Of a stretch of DNA of 44,719 nt, positions 16,028-24,360 are shown in pieces. The notes beneath the pieces are model-generated. The model saw nothing but the letters and a program-made list of their open reading frames with translations. It ran no database searches and was not told the DNA's origin. Position numbers and translations under genes: made by a program. Source of the DNA: Spirochaetota bacterium (GTDB lineage: Bacteria; Spirochaetota; UBA4802; JAGODF01); contig JARKUF010000034.1 in the NCBI GenBank assembly GCA_029974015.1, forward strand, positions 1-44,719. The letters are read 5' to 3'. The first letter of the stretch is position 1. Every line of letters begins with the position of its first letter.

Positions 16028-16146
16028 GGGGCCCCTAAAAATTAAATTTTTTAAAGTACCCTTCATTTGTAACTGCCTACATGCTCGGGGATCATGTTCT
16101 CCAGCCTGCCGAAGGCGCGAGGAAAACCCTGATAATTAGAGGTTGC
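16028..16146 (-). repeat. Dispersed palindromic element, full copy C
   Basis: Read on the minus strand it begins GCAACCTCTAATTATCAGGG, has a decayed central hairpin, then GTAGGCAGTTACAAATG, and ends TTTAATTTTTAGGGGCCCC. This is the same order as the copies at 30676 and 40857, with more substitutions. It occupies most of the 340-bp gap 15877-16216, together with a terminator next to it. The rest of the gap, 15877-16027, has no visible feature. Confidence 0.75.
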
Positions 16147-16147
16147 T

Positions 16148-16179
16148 AAAAGTCCCGCGCAATACTGCGCGGGACTTTT
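16148..16179. terminator. Bidirectional intrinsic terminator
   Basis: AAAAGTCCCGCGCA and TGCGCGGGACTTTT form a perfect 14-bp stem with a four-base loop, flanked by A and T runs on both sides. It lies 37 bp beyond the stop of the small barrel gene on the minus strand and so can end that transcript. Confidence 0.85.
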
Positions 16180-16216
16180 CAACAATTTGTTTTGGCGAAA
16201 GGGGGCGACAGGCGCG

Positions 16217-16822
16217 TTAGAACCAGGAAAACGCCACGTATATGCTGTAGAAGCTGGTATTGTCCGGGGTTTCGCTGTCATTGTAAAACTGTTTCGACCA
16301 TTCGAAATGAAGTCCGAGATTGAAACTCTTCCCGAGCCAGATATCTATGCCGGCGCCAAGGAGCACTCCATAGCCAAAGACAGAAAAATTCCTGTCATAG
16401 AGTGCGCTCGTCGAACCATAATGGAATTTAAACTTGCTGAGGCCTAAACCAGCTTTAAAAAAAAGCCCCTTCTCCATCGGATAGAACGACACAGCGCCAT
16501 AGTAGTTGAAAATCCAGGCATAGCTTGTGACAAACTCAAATTCTTCTTCATAATTATGAGTTCCATCAACGCCGAACATGGACATATCAAATCCCGCATG
16601 GAGCCGCGGAGTCACTATGGCGCCAATACCCAGATGAAATGTTATGGGGCCAATTTTGTCGGAAATCCCCTCAAGCAGTTCATCCCCCTCCGAGTTTCCG
16701 CCGCCGGTGCCAGCTCCCAGGCTCAGATACCATGAGCTTTTTTGCTGGTCCGCCGAAAATGCCGTGAGAGGCAACATCAGGACCACAGATGCCGCAAAAA
16801 GGGCAAAAAAAGTTTTTTTCAT
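16217..16822 (-). CDS. Small outer-membrane beta-barrel protein
   Basis: This 201-residue protein has a signal peptide (MKKTFFALFAASVVLMLPLT) cleaved near AFSA. The mature part shows eight-stranded barrel style: glycine-rich start (SLGAGTGGGNSEG), alternating strands such as LGLSKFKFHYG, and a C-terminal Phe (VAFSWF), the usual signal for BAM insertion. It resembles the OmpA/OmpW-like barrel group in size, without a peptidoglycan domain. GGAGG lies five bases before the ATG, and this fixes the start against the longer open frame. It is divergent from the RND operon 186 bp away. Confidence 0.8.
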   Translation of the reverse strand: MKKTFFALFAASVVLMLPLTAFSADQQKSSWYLSLGAGTGGGNSEGDELLEGISDKIGPITFHLGIGAIVTPRLHAGFDMSMFGVDGTHNYEEEFEFVTSYAWIFNYYGAVSFYPMEKGLFFKAGLGLSKFKFHYGSTSALYDRNFSVFGYGVLLGAGIDIWLGKSFNLGLHFEWSKQFYNDSETPDNTSFYSIYVAFSWF

Positions 16823-17008
16823 ACTTCCTCCTCGATGTTTTTTTGTGGGGGGGAACAGGCGCGATACATCGCGCCTGTAGCTGTAATTATCCAGGGCCCC
16901 CATTACCCATACGAAAAATAAAAGAAAAATATTTAAAAAATTCTCCCTTCTATAATTTTTTTTTTATTATCCGCCCCCCGTTTTACGTAACCCTAACGAG
17001 GGAAAGAT

Positions 17009-17719
17009 ATGAAACTGAAAAACCACACACGCTTAACATCCAGAAGGCCCTCTGGCGCTTTCGCTGCCATGGCCCTCCTCGGCTTTTCCGTCCTCGCAGG
17101 TTGCGGCGGAAACAGCGGCGCGCGGGAGATTTACTCCCGGGGTATCGCGCACTATGAGAAACAAGAACTCCAAAAGGCCGCTGAATGCTTTGAAAAGGCG
17201 CGTTCGATGGACGGCTCTTTCACCGGGGCCGGCATTATGCTCGCGAAGGTGCGCTATTTTACGGGCAAGCGAGGGGAAGCGCGCGACTTGTTAGGAGACA
17301 TCATCGCCCGCGATCCTTCCCATGTCGGCGCCCTCTACTGGATGGCCCGGGCCCTCGTCGCCGACGCGAAGGGGACCGTCACTGACGGGGACAATGCGGA
17401 CCGAAGTGAAAAGGAAGCGATGGAACACCTCTCCCGCGCCCTTGACATCGATCCCCATCACATCCAGGCGAGGTCCCTCCTGGGCCTCCTTTACGAAAAG
17501 AATAAGATGTACCGGGAAGCCCTCCGCGAGTACTCTGCGGCGCTCCGGGAAGAAGAATCCCTGATAGCCGCCAGGGCGAACCTGGGCATGCTCTACAGGC
17601 GCCTGGGGCTCCGTGACCGCGCGCGGGCTGAAATCACCAGGGCCCTTAAGATAGCCGAAGCTGTTGGGGCCCCCGAGGAGGGCCTCATCGCCATCAGGAA
17701 GGAGATTGAAGAGCAATGA
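17009..17719 (+). CDS. TPR lipoprotein heading the RND operon
   Basis: The 236-residue protein has a lipoprotein signal ending in SVLAGC (Cys32). It then has about four tetratricopeptide repeats: YSRGIAHYEKQELQKAAECF, a second around 76-110, MEHLSRALDIDPHHIQARSL and YREALREYSAALREEESLIA. TPR lipoproteins of this size are scaffolds in the periplasm. GAGGGAAAGAT precedes the ATG. It is the first of seven genes joined by overlaps, so it probably assists the assembly or anchoring of the efflux system, but this is inferred only from position. The A+T-rich 16903-17008 stretch should contain the operon promoter. Confidence 0.85.
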   Translation: MKLKNHTRLTSRRPSGAFAAMALLGFSVLAGCGGNSGAREIYSRGIAHYEKQELQKAAECFEKARSMDGSFTGAGIMLAKVRYFTGKRGEARDLLGDIIARDPSHVGALYWMARALVADAKGTVTDGDNADRSEKEAMEHLSRALDIDPHHIQARSLLGLLYEKNKMYREALREYSAALREEESLIAARANLGMLYRRLGLRDRARAEITRALKIAEAVGAPEEGLIAIRKEIEEQ

Positions 17720-18294
17720 AAGCTTCATTGAACAGGGCATTGTCCGGCAGTTTAGCTTACATTTTTTTCGGCAATGCATTAAAAGCGGCGATTCCCGCCC
17801 TGTGCCTGCTGGCCTCCTGCTCAACGGTTGACATAGCCGTAAGGCCCGTCGCGAAAGGGTGCAATCCCAAAACCGTTCTCCTGGGGCCATTTGAAAACAG
17901 GGTGATGGACTTCAATCCCTTCACGGGAAAAAATTTCAGGGATTGCCTGGCCCATGAATTCTTCGCCCGCGGATACTCCGTCGTTCCGGGGCCTCCTCCG
18001 GAGGCCAAGATGGACGCCTCCAACGCGCTCCCGTCTGAAAACGACATACGGGAACTGTGCCTCCGCCACAGCGCCGATCTTTACATCCGGGGCTCCATCT
18101 TCGAAGCGCGCTACGGCGACGCCGTGGAAGATAGGACGAGCACTGCGGTCACAGTGGATCTTTTTGGAAAAAACGGCGCGATGATCGGGACTGCCCGCTG
18201 TTTCACTTCAGAGACCCTCATGAATGCCGGGACAGCCTGTGCCATGGCGTCCAGATTGGTCCGTTCCATCCATGCGACCCTGTCCAATGAATAG
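17716..18294 (+). CDS. Lipoprotein, possibly CsgG/LpoB-like fold
   Basis: The 192-residue protein has a lipobox LLASC (Cys35) after a hydrophobic stretch. The body contains VLLGPFENRVMDFNPF, FARGYSVVP and an ADLYIRGSIFEARYG strand followed by AVTVDLFGKNGAMIG. The alternation of strands and a final helix is reminiscent of TolB-N/CsgG-type lipoproteins that assemble at the outer membrane, but no diagnostic motif allows a firm family call. Its ATG overlaps the TPR gene stop (ATGA) and its stop is overlapped by the TolC gene start, so it is made in step with both. Confidence 0.7.
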   Translation: MKASLNRALSGSLAYIFFGNALKAAIPALCLLASCSTVDIAVRPVAKGCNPKTVLLGPFENRVMDFNPFTGKNFRDCLAHEFFARGYSVVPGPPPEAKMDASNALPSENDIRELCLRHSADLYIRGSIFEARYGDAVEDRTSTAVTVDLFGKNGAMIGTARCFTSETLMNAGTACAMASRLVRSIHATLSNE

Positions 18295-19780
18295 GAAGTC
18301 AGGGCGGCATGGGACCCTTCGCCTCCTCATGGCCCTCACGGCGGCCGCTATGACGGCGCTATCATACCTTCCATTGAGAGCCGACGGCGATGAGGCCGCG
18401 GAATCCGCCGATGAAATTCTGCGAAGCAATTGCGCCTCCGAATCCTCCGTCAATTTAGAAAGGGCCCTGGGTATCGCCATCACCAATAATTTCGAGCTGA
18501 AAGTTGTGCAGTCCCGGAAAAGCATCCAGGACCTCATTATCCGGGAAAGCTGGCGGGACTTCTTTCCCGAGCTTTCCGTCTCGTATCTCCAGACCGAGGA
18601 AAGCCGCCGCCGCGACACTGACTCGCGCCAGCATAAGTTAAGTGTCGACTCGAACATCACCGTCTTCGACGGTGGCCGCCGGAGGCTCGCCTACGACGCG
18701 GCGCGGCTTAAGGCAATCCTGGCGAAGAACGATTACCGCGCGGCCTTAAACGGCTTTATCGACGGCGTGTCGAAGGCGTACTTTCAGGTGCTCCAGCTCC
18801 GGGAAGCCGTAAAAATCCACGCCAAAACCCTTGAGAACAGCCGCACCCAGCTTGTTCTCATCCGGAAGGAGCTGGAGCTCGGCGAGGCCACGAAGCTCGA
18901 CGCCCTCGCCATAGAAGCCAGAGTCAAGGAGGCGGAATTAGGCCTCGAAAAGTCGCGGAACGACTTCGTACAGTCGCTCAACCGGTTCAAGCTTCTTTTG
19001 AAGCTGGACCGGCGCGCCCCGCTGAACGTCACGGGGAGCATAGAGAAGGACTTCGAGTTCCGCCCTCCCGGTGAAAAACTCAACGAGGACTTACTTGTTT
19101 CAATGGCGCTGAAAAACCGCGTGGAAGTGGGAAGCTCCGACATAGAATTTCTCATCGCGAAAAAAACCAGACTTTTAAGCGAACGCTACTATTTCCCAAG
19201 GCTCTCATTCGGCCTCAACTACTCCCTGACCGACGAAGGGTTCCCTCCCCGCGAAAAAGGCTGGGGAATCACCCTCCAGGCTTCGTCCATGCTCTGGGGC
19301 AGCACGGGGAATGTGGGGCTGGGATATCATGAAAGCGGCAATGGCAACTCCAGGGCCATCTCCAACAATGATTCGCTGAACATCCTGGATTCAATGTCGT
19401 ATCGCCGCTCCATCCTCGAAAGCACTGTAAACTACAACACCTCGAAGGAAAAGAAAGCGGCCGTGCGAAGGCAGATAGCCGTGGAAGTGAGCGCCATCAA
19501 CGCCTCCCTCGGAAATTCATGGAGGATGATAAAGATCGCCAGACAGCAGCTCGAGCTTTACGATTCCTTCCTTGAGATTGAACGCCTCAAGGCAAACATG
19601 GGCGAATCCCGGCGATACGACCTCGTAAAAAAGGAACTGGAGCGCGGCGAGGCCGCCATAGCCCATTTGAACAGCCTGATATCGTATATCGCCGCGGCGT
19701 CGTCCCTCGAGCTGGCGGTGGGTGTGGACATCGGATACTTTGGACTTACGGGAATGAAATCGGGGAGGAGCCATGATTAA
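18287..19780 (+). CDS. TolC-family outer-membrane efflux protein
   Basis: The 497-residue protein is of TolC length and has two outer-membrane-efflux repeats. Repeat one starts SVNLERALGIAITNNFELKV, with a VFDGGRRRLAYDAARLKA barrel-to-helix turn and a long alpha-helical hairpin. Repeat two has a matching RRQIAVEVSAINASL helix. A weak signal peptide lies before residue 33 (LRADG). The start at 18287 overlaps the preceding stop by eight bases; a longer open frame upstream has no signal peptide. It should form the trimeric exit duct for the adaptor and RND permeases that follow. Confidence 0.9.
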   Translation: MNRKSGRHGTLRLLMALTAAAMTALSYLPLRADGDEAAESADEILRSNCASESSVNLERALGIAITNNFELKVVQSRKSIQDLIIRESWRDFFPELSVSYLQTEESRRRDTDSRQHKLSVDSNITVFDGGRRRLAYDAARLKAILAKNDYRAALNGFIDGVSKAYFQVLQLREAVKIHAKTLENSRTQLVLIRKELELGEATKLDALAIEARVKEAELGLEKSRNDFVQSLNRFKLLLKLDRRAPLNVTGSIEKDFEFRPPGEKLNEDLLVSMALKNRVEVGSSDIEFLIAKKTRLLSERYYFPRLSFGLNYSLTDEGFPPREKGWGITLQASSMLWGSTGNVGLGYHESGNGNSRAISNNDSLNILDSMSYRRSILESTVNYNTSKEKKAAVRRQIAVEVSAINASLGNSWRMIKIARQQLELYDSFLEIERLKANMGESRRYDLVKKELERGEAAIAHLNSLISYIAAASSLELAVGVDIGYFGLTGMKSGRSHD

Positions 19781-21245
19781 AGCGCATTTCACATCACTGC
19801 GAAATATAGCCGGGAGGGCTTCGGCCCGCGTCCTCACGGGGCGCGGCGGAAAGCTGGCGGCCAGGGCGGCCCTTTTTTCGCTCCTCCTAATTCTCATCAT
19901 CCAGGGCGCAAGGGCGGCATATCGCCGCTACATTCCCTCCGGTGGCACGGGGCCCGATACCGTCCATGCCGCCCCCGCCGACGATGCCGTGGGATATTAT
20001 CGCGTGGACCCGAAAAATGTGGAGCAGTCCATCCACGCCCTGGGGCAGATCGTGTACCATGAGAAGGTGAACGTATCGTCAAAGGTGAACGGACGCCTTG
20101 ACAGGCTCTACGTAAAGGAGGGTTCCAGGGTGGTGAAGGGACAGGCCATCGCCGAGATAGAACGCCTTCCTCTGGAGCTCTCCCTCCGTGAACAGGAGGC
20201 CGAACTTGACATCGCGAAGAATTCCCACGATCTGGCAAAGGCGAAGTACGAAAACGCTCTCAGGGCCATCGAAATCAGGTTCGCCCAGATCCGCAAAGCC
20301 CGGGCCGAGGTCCTCGACAAGAAAGCTTCCTTCGACAACATGTCCCGCACTCTCAGCAACAAGGCTGAACTTTTCAAGGCGGGAGGCATCAGCGAGACTG
20401 AATACGAAGCCGTGAAGGCCCAGCACACCAGCTACCGCACCCGATACGCCAACGCGGTGTCGGACCTTGAAATCCAGGAAGTGGGTTTCCGGGACGAAGA
20501 TATCGCCGCATCGGGGCACAGGGTGCCCGGATCCCGGGAGGAAAAGATAAAACTCTTCCAGATGATAAACACGAAAATGGAAAAAGCGGAAATGGAGGCC
20601 GCTCTGTCTAAAATCCGCCAGGTGGAACAGAGCATCCGGTCAACCCGGACCCTCATCGCCGAAACATATATCCGCGCCCCTTTCACGGGAGTCGTGGCAG
20701 TCAGGGGAATGGAAGCCGGGGAAATCGTGAAAAGCGATTCGATCATCGTCTCGGTGATGGACATTTCCAGCGTGTTCCTCTCAGTCCAAATCAGCGAAAA
20801 GGACGCGAAGGAAATACGGGAAGGGCAGGAGGCTCTTTTCACCGCCGACGCTTTCGCGGGAGAGGACTTCACGGGCCGGGTGTCCCGGATCACCCCTGTC
20901 TTCGACTCAAAGACCAGGACTTTCGAGGTGAAGGCCCTGGTGCGGAACCCGGGCCTTCGCCTCATGCCGGGCATGTTCGCCAGGGCGAAGATCATCACCG
21001 GAAAGAAAAACGGGGCACTCCTCCTGCCCCTTTCGGCCCTGCTTTCAAAGGAGGCGGATGAGGGGGAGGTGTTCCTCGTGAAAAAGGGCATCGTCTTCAA
21101 GCAGAAGATAGGATTGGGCCGCGAATACGACGGCTCCATTGAAGCGGTGAAGGGGCTTTCCCCCGGCGATATCGTCGTGGCCAGAGGGACCGGCCTCGTG
21201 CACGCCGAAATGAAGGCGGACAATATGAGGTTGATGAATGAGTGA
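19773..21245 (+). CDS. RND periplasmic adaptor (membrane fusion protein)
   Basis: The 490-residue HlyD/AcrA-type adaptor has one N-terminal membrane helix (about 33-48). The first lipoyl half is VSSKVNGRLDRLYVKEGSRV near 102-121. A long alpha-helical hairpin of roughly 170 residues follows, then the second half YIRAPFTGVVAVRGMEAGE. The beta-barrel region SVQISEKDAKEIREGQEA and a membrane-proximal domain close the chain. The hairpin is longer than in AcrA, suggesting a wider periplasmic span or different docking on the TolC partner. It overlaps the TolC gene and the first RND gene by eight bases each. Confidence 0.92.
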   Translation: MIKAHFTSLRNIAGRASARVLTGRGGKLAARAALFSLLLILIIQGARAAYRRYIPSGGTGPDTVHAAPADDAVGYYRVDPKNVEQSIHALGQIVYHEKVNVSSKVNGRLDRLYVKEGSRVVKGQAIAEIERLPLELSLREQEAELDIAKNSHDLAKAKYENALRAIEIRFAQIRKARAEVLDKKASFDNMSRTLSNKAELFKAGGISETEYEAVKAQHTSYRTRYANAVSDLEIQEVGFRDEDIAASGHRVPGSREEKIKLFQMINTKMEKAEMEAALSKIRQVEQSIRSTRTLIAETYIRAPFTGVVAVRGMEAGEIVKSDSIIVSVMDISSVFLSVQISEKDAKEIREGQEALFTADAFAGEDFTGRVSRITPVFDSKTRTFEVKALVRNPGLRLMPGMFARAKIITGKKNGALLLPLSALLSKEADEGEVFLVKKGIVFKQKIGLGREYDGSIEAVKGLSPGDIVVARGTGLVHAEMKADNMRLMNE

Positions 21246-24200
21246 ATTCTTCATCAGGAGAAGGGTCACCACGGCGATGCTTTTCCTGGGTGTGTGCCTT
21301 CTGGGCGTGATTTCGCTTTTCAGGCTCCCGGTCCAGCTCCTGCCCGATATGGAGTTTCCCACCCTCACCATCATCACCCCCTATGCCAACGCCTCTCCAT
21401 CGGAGATGGAACAGCTCGTCACCAGGCATATCGAAGAAGCGGCGGCCTCAGTGGGAGGCGTGAGGGAACTGCGTTCGGAATCCATTGAGGGCCTGAGCCT
21501 CGTAACGGCGCGTTTCAACTGGGGCGCATCCATGGACTTCGCCCTCATAGAAATGAAGGAGAAGGTGGACATGATGAAGGGACAGCTTCCCGAAGACGCC
21601 GGAGGCTCCCTTGTGGTGAAGTTCGACCCCTCGGCGGACCCCGTGATGATATACGCGCTTGAGGCTGAGGACGGGAATTTCCGGCAGCTTCGAAACCGTG
21701 CCGAGAAGGAGGCGGTCCCCTTTCTGGAAAGGGCCGACGGCGTCGCCTCGGTGGAAATCTACGGAGGGTTCCGTCGTCAGATCAATGTCCACCTTGACAG
21801 CGCCTCCATGGCGTCGCGAGGCGTTTCCTTCCCGGAAATAGTAGAAAGCATCGGCGCGGCAAACTACAATTTTCCCGCCGGTTCCCTTGAGAAGGGAAAC
21901 CGGGAATACGCGGTCCGCACAATAGGCGAATTCTCCCGGGTAGCCGATTTGAAAGAGGTGGTGGTGGGGAGGAGTGAATCGGGGATTCCGGTGTACCTCT
22001 CCTCCCTGGGTACCGTCGAGGACGGATACCGCGAAAGGAAAAGCGTTGTCCGCCTCGACGGCAGGGAAGCGGTAAGCCTTCTAATAAAAAAAGAGCCCGG
22101 CAAAAACACCATCTCGACTTCCGGGGCGGTGGAGGCCCGGATGAAGGAGCTTCAAAAAAAACTTGGAAACGGAATAACCATCAGGAAAATTTACGACCAG
22201 TCCGTTTTCGTCAAAAGCTCCGTGAACAATGTGCGGGACGCGGCCGTCATGGGCGCCTTCTGGGCGGTCATCGTGCTCCTTCTTTTTTTAGGCGACCCGC
22301 GCCCGGCCTTCATCATCGCCCTCTCCATTCCCGTGGCGGTCCTGGGCGCCTTCGCTCTCATGTATTTCCGCGGCATGTCCCTCAACACGATGTCCCTGGG
22401 GGGCCTCGCCCTCGGCACGGGTATGATGGTGGACGCCGGTATTGTGATTATCGAGTCGGTGACCGAGAAGCGCGGGTCCAATCCCGAAGCGGCGGGGGGC
22501 GAGCTCATCAGGCTCATCGTCGGAGGGGTCATGGAAGTGCGCACTTCCGTCGTCGCCTCCGTTGTCACTTCCCTGGTGGTGTTTCTCCCGGTACTGTTTA
22601 TTTCGGGAATAGGAGGGGCGCTCTTCGGAGAGCTGGCGCTCACCATTTCCTTTTCCCTCATCTGCACCCTCGCCACTTCCCTCACCCTCGTCCCCATGCT
22701 TGCGGGCCTTCCCGGGAGCAGTAAAGCTAAAAAAGCCGGAGCGCTCTGGAGCGCCCCGGGGCGCTTTCACGCGGCCGCCGTCGCCCTGACCGGGCGGGCC
22801 ATTGACCGCCTTTCCTCTTTTTACGAAATGCTGCTTGGCTCGGCAATGGCGAATGGGAAAACGCTAATCGCGTCCGGCGTCCTGATTGTACTGGCGGGGG
22901 CCGGGGCCACCTGGCTTCTCGACAGGGAGCTTATGCCGAAGGTGGACGCGGGGGAATTCACCATTGAGGCAAATGCCCCGCCGGGCACTTCCCTGGATGA
23001 AATGTCGTCCATCTGCCGCGGGATAGAAACGGCCGCCAGAGTGGACCCCCATGTGAAGCATGTCTTCGCGAAGATCGGCTCCGACCCCGACGATTCGATT
23101 TCAGAAAAGCTCTCCGGGAAGGGGGCGAACTTCGCGCGCCTCCGGGTGGTCCTAAAAGAAGGAAAGCGCCCCCATGTTAAAGACATCATATCCGCTATGA
23201 AATCCCGCCTGAGGACCGGGGAGCTCATCAGGCTGGACTTTCGCCTCAAGGAGGATGTGGTGGAGTCGGTCCTCGCGAAGCGCCAGGCCCCCCTGACGAT
23301 TGAACTCTACGGCCGGGAGATGGAGTCCCTGGAGCGCCACGGCGAAGAGCTGATGAAAGCCCTCCATGCCGTTCCGGGGCTCACTTCGGTCGAATCGAGC
23401 CTTGACAGGGGCATTCCGGAGCTTCGCGTTGTGGTCGACCGGCCGCGGATGTACTCCCAGGGTATCACCGTCGCGGGCACGGCCGCGGCCCTGAGGACGG
23501 CGCTTTACGGCGAAGTCGCCACGGCCTTTCGCGACGGCGACGATGAAATCGACGTGCGGGTCCGCCTCGACGAAGAGGGGCGCAGGGGCCGGGAGGCCCT
23601 GGAGACGGTCCATGTTAAATCGGACGCGGGCGCGCTGCTTCCCCTTGGGAAGTTCGCCAACATCATCGAGGGCTTCGGCGTTTCAAGGATTGTCCGCAGC
23701 AATCAGAGCCGCGTGAACATCATCACAGCGCAAATAGAAGGGAACAGGGCGCGCGCCCTGAAATCCTCCAGGGAAACGATGGAAAATTTCGCCTCCTCCA
23801 GAGGACTTGAGGCGAGGATGGCGGGCGAGTTCGATGAGATTGAAAAGACCGCACCGGAGATGGCCTTTGCCCTTCTGCTGGCCCTTGTCCTGGTCTACAT
23901 GGTCCTCGCTTCCCAGTTCCAGTCCCTGGTTCTGCCGGCGGTCATCATGTGCTCCATCCCCCTCACCCTCCCCGGCGTTTCCGGGGCCCTTCTCCTCTTC
24001 GGGAAGAGCCTCAACATCAATTCGGGGATCGGCATCATCCTGCTTTCCGGCACAGTGGTGAACAACGCCATCGTCCTCATTGATTTCATAAACCGGAGAA
24101 AAAAGGAGGGGGAAGATATCGCGTCATCCGTCATGGCCTCATGCCGCCGCCGCATAAGGCCCATAATGATGACGACGCTCACGACGGTCCTGGGAATGAT

Positions 24201-24360
24201 TCCCCTGGCCGTTAGCGGCGGTGACGGCGCTGAACTCCAGCAGCCCCTGGCCATCGCGACAATTGGGGGACTCACTCTCTCGACATTCCTCACCCTCGTC
24301 TTCATCCCTGCGATCTACTATCATTTAAACAGGCCCCGCGAGGGAAATCTTCCGCGATGA
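21238..24360 (+). CDS. RND efflux permease, first of two
   Basis: The 1040-residue inner-membrane pump of the AcrB/hydrophobe-amphiphile type has 12 helices and two large periplasmic loops. The TM4 proton-relay motif is GMMVDAGIVIIE, with Asp399 kept and the following residue Ala400, where AcrB has a second Asp and most relatives Asn. TM10 reads TVVNNAIVLIDF, so the AcrB lysine is Asn, as in many family members. The conserved motif FFIRRRVTTAML at the N-terminus and the porter-domain Pro/Gly turns are present. It is followed without a gap by a second RND gene, so a hetero-trimer like MdtBC is possible. Confidence 0.93.
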   Translation: MSEFFIRRRVTTAMLFLGVCLLGVISLFRLPVQLLPDMEFPTLTIITPYANASPSEMEQLVTRHIEEAAASVGGVRELRSESIEGLSLVTARFNWGASMDFALIEMKEKVDMMKGQLPEDAGGSLVVKFDPSADPVMIYALEAEDGNFRQLRNRAEKEAVPFLERADGVASVEIYGGFRRQINVHLDSASMASRGVSFPEIVESIGAANYNFPAGSLEKGNREYAVRTIGEFSRVADLKEVVVGRSESGIPVYLSSLGTVEDGYRERKSVVRLDGREAVSLLIKKEPGKNTISTSGAVEARMKELQKKLGNGITIRKIYDQSVFVKSSVNNVRDAAVMGAFWAVIVLLLFLGDPRPAFIIALSIPVAVLGAFALMYFRGMSLNTMSLGGLALGTGMMVDAGIVIIESVTEKRGSNPEAAGGELIRLIVGGVMEVRTSVVASVVTSLVVFLPVLFISGIGGALFGELALTISFSLICTLATSLTLVPMLAGLPGSSKAKKAGALWSAPGRFHAAAVALTGRAIDRLSSFYEMLLGSAMANGKTLIASGVLIVLAGAGATWLLDRELMPKVDAGEFTIEANAPPGTSLDEMSSICRGIETAARVDPHVKHVFAKIGSDPDDSISEKLSGKGANFARLRVVLKEGKRPHVKDIISAMKSRLRTGELIRLDFRLKEDVVESVLAKRQAPLTIELYGREMESLERHGEELMKALHAVPGLTSVESSLDRGIPELRVVVDRPRMYSQGITVAGTAAALRTALYGEVATAFRDGDDEIDVRVRLDEEGRRGREALETVHVKSDAGALLPLGKFANIIEGFGVSRIVRSNQSRVNIITAQIEGNRARALKSSRETMENFASSRGLEARMAGEFDEIEKTAPEMAFALLLALVLVYMVLASQFQSLVLPAVIMCSIPLTLPGVSGALLLFGKSLNINSGIGIILLSGTVVNNAIVLIDFINRRKKEGEDIASSVMASCRRRIRPIMMTTLTTVLGMIPLAVSGGDGAELQQPLAIATIGGLTLSTFLTLVFIPAIYYHLNRPREGNLPR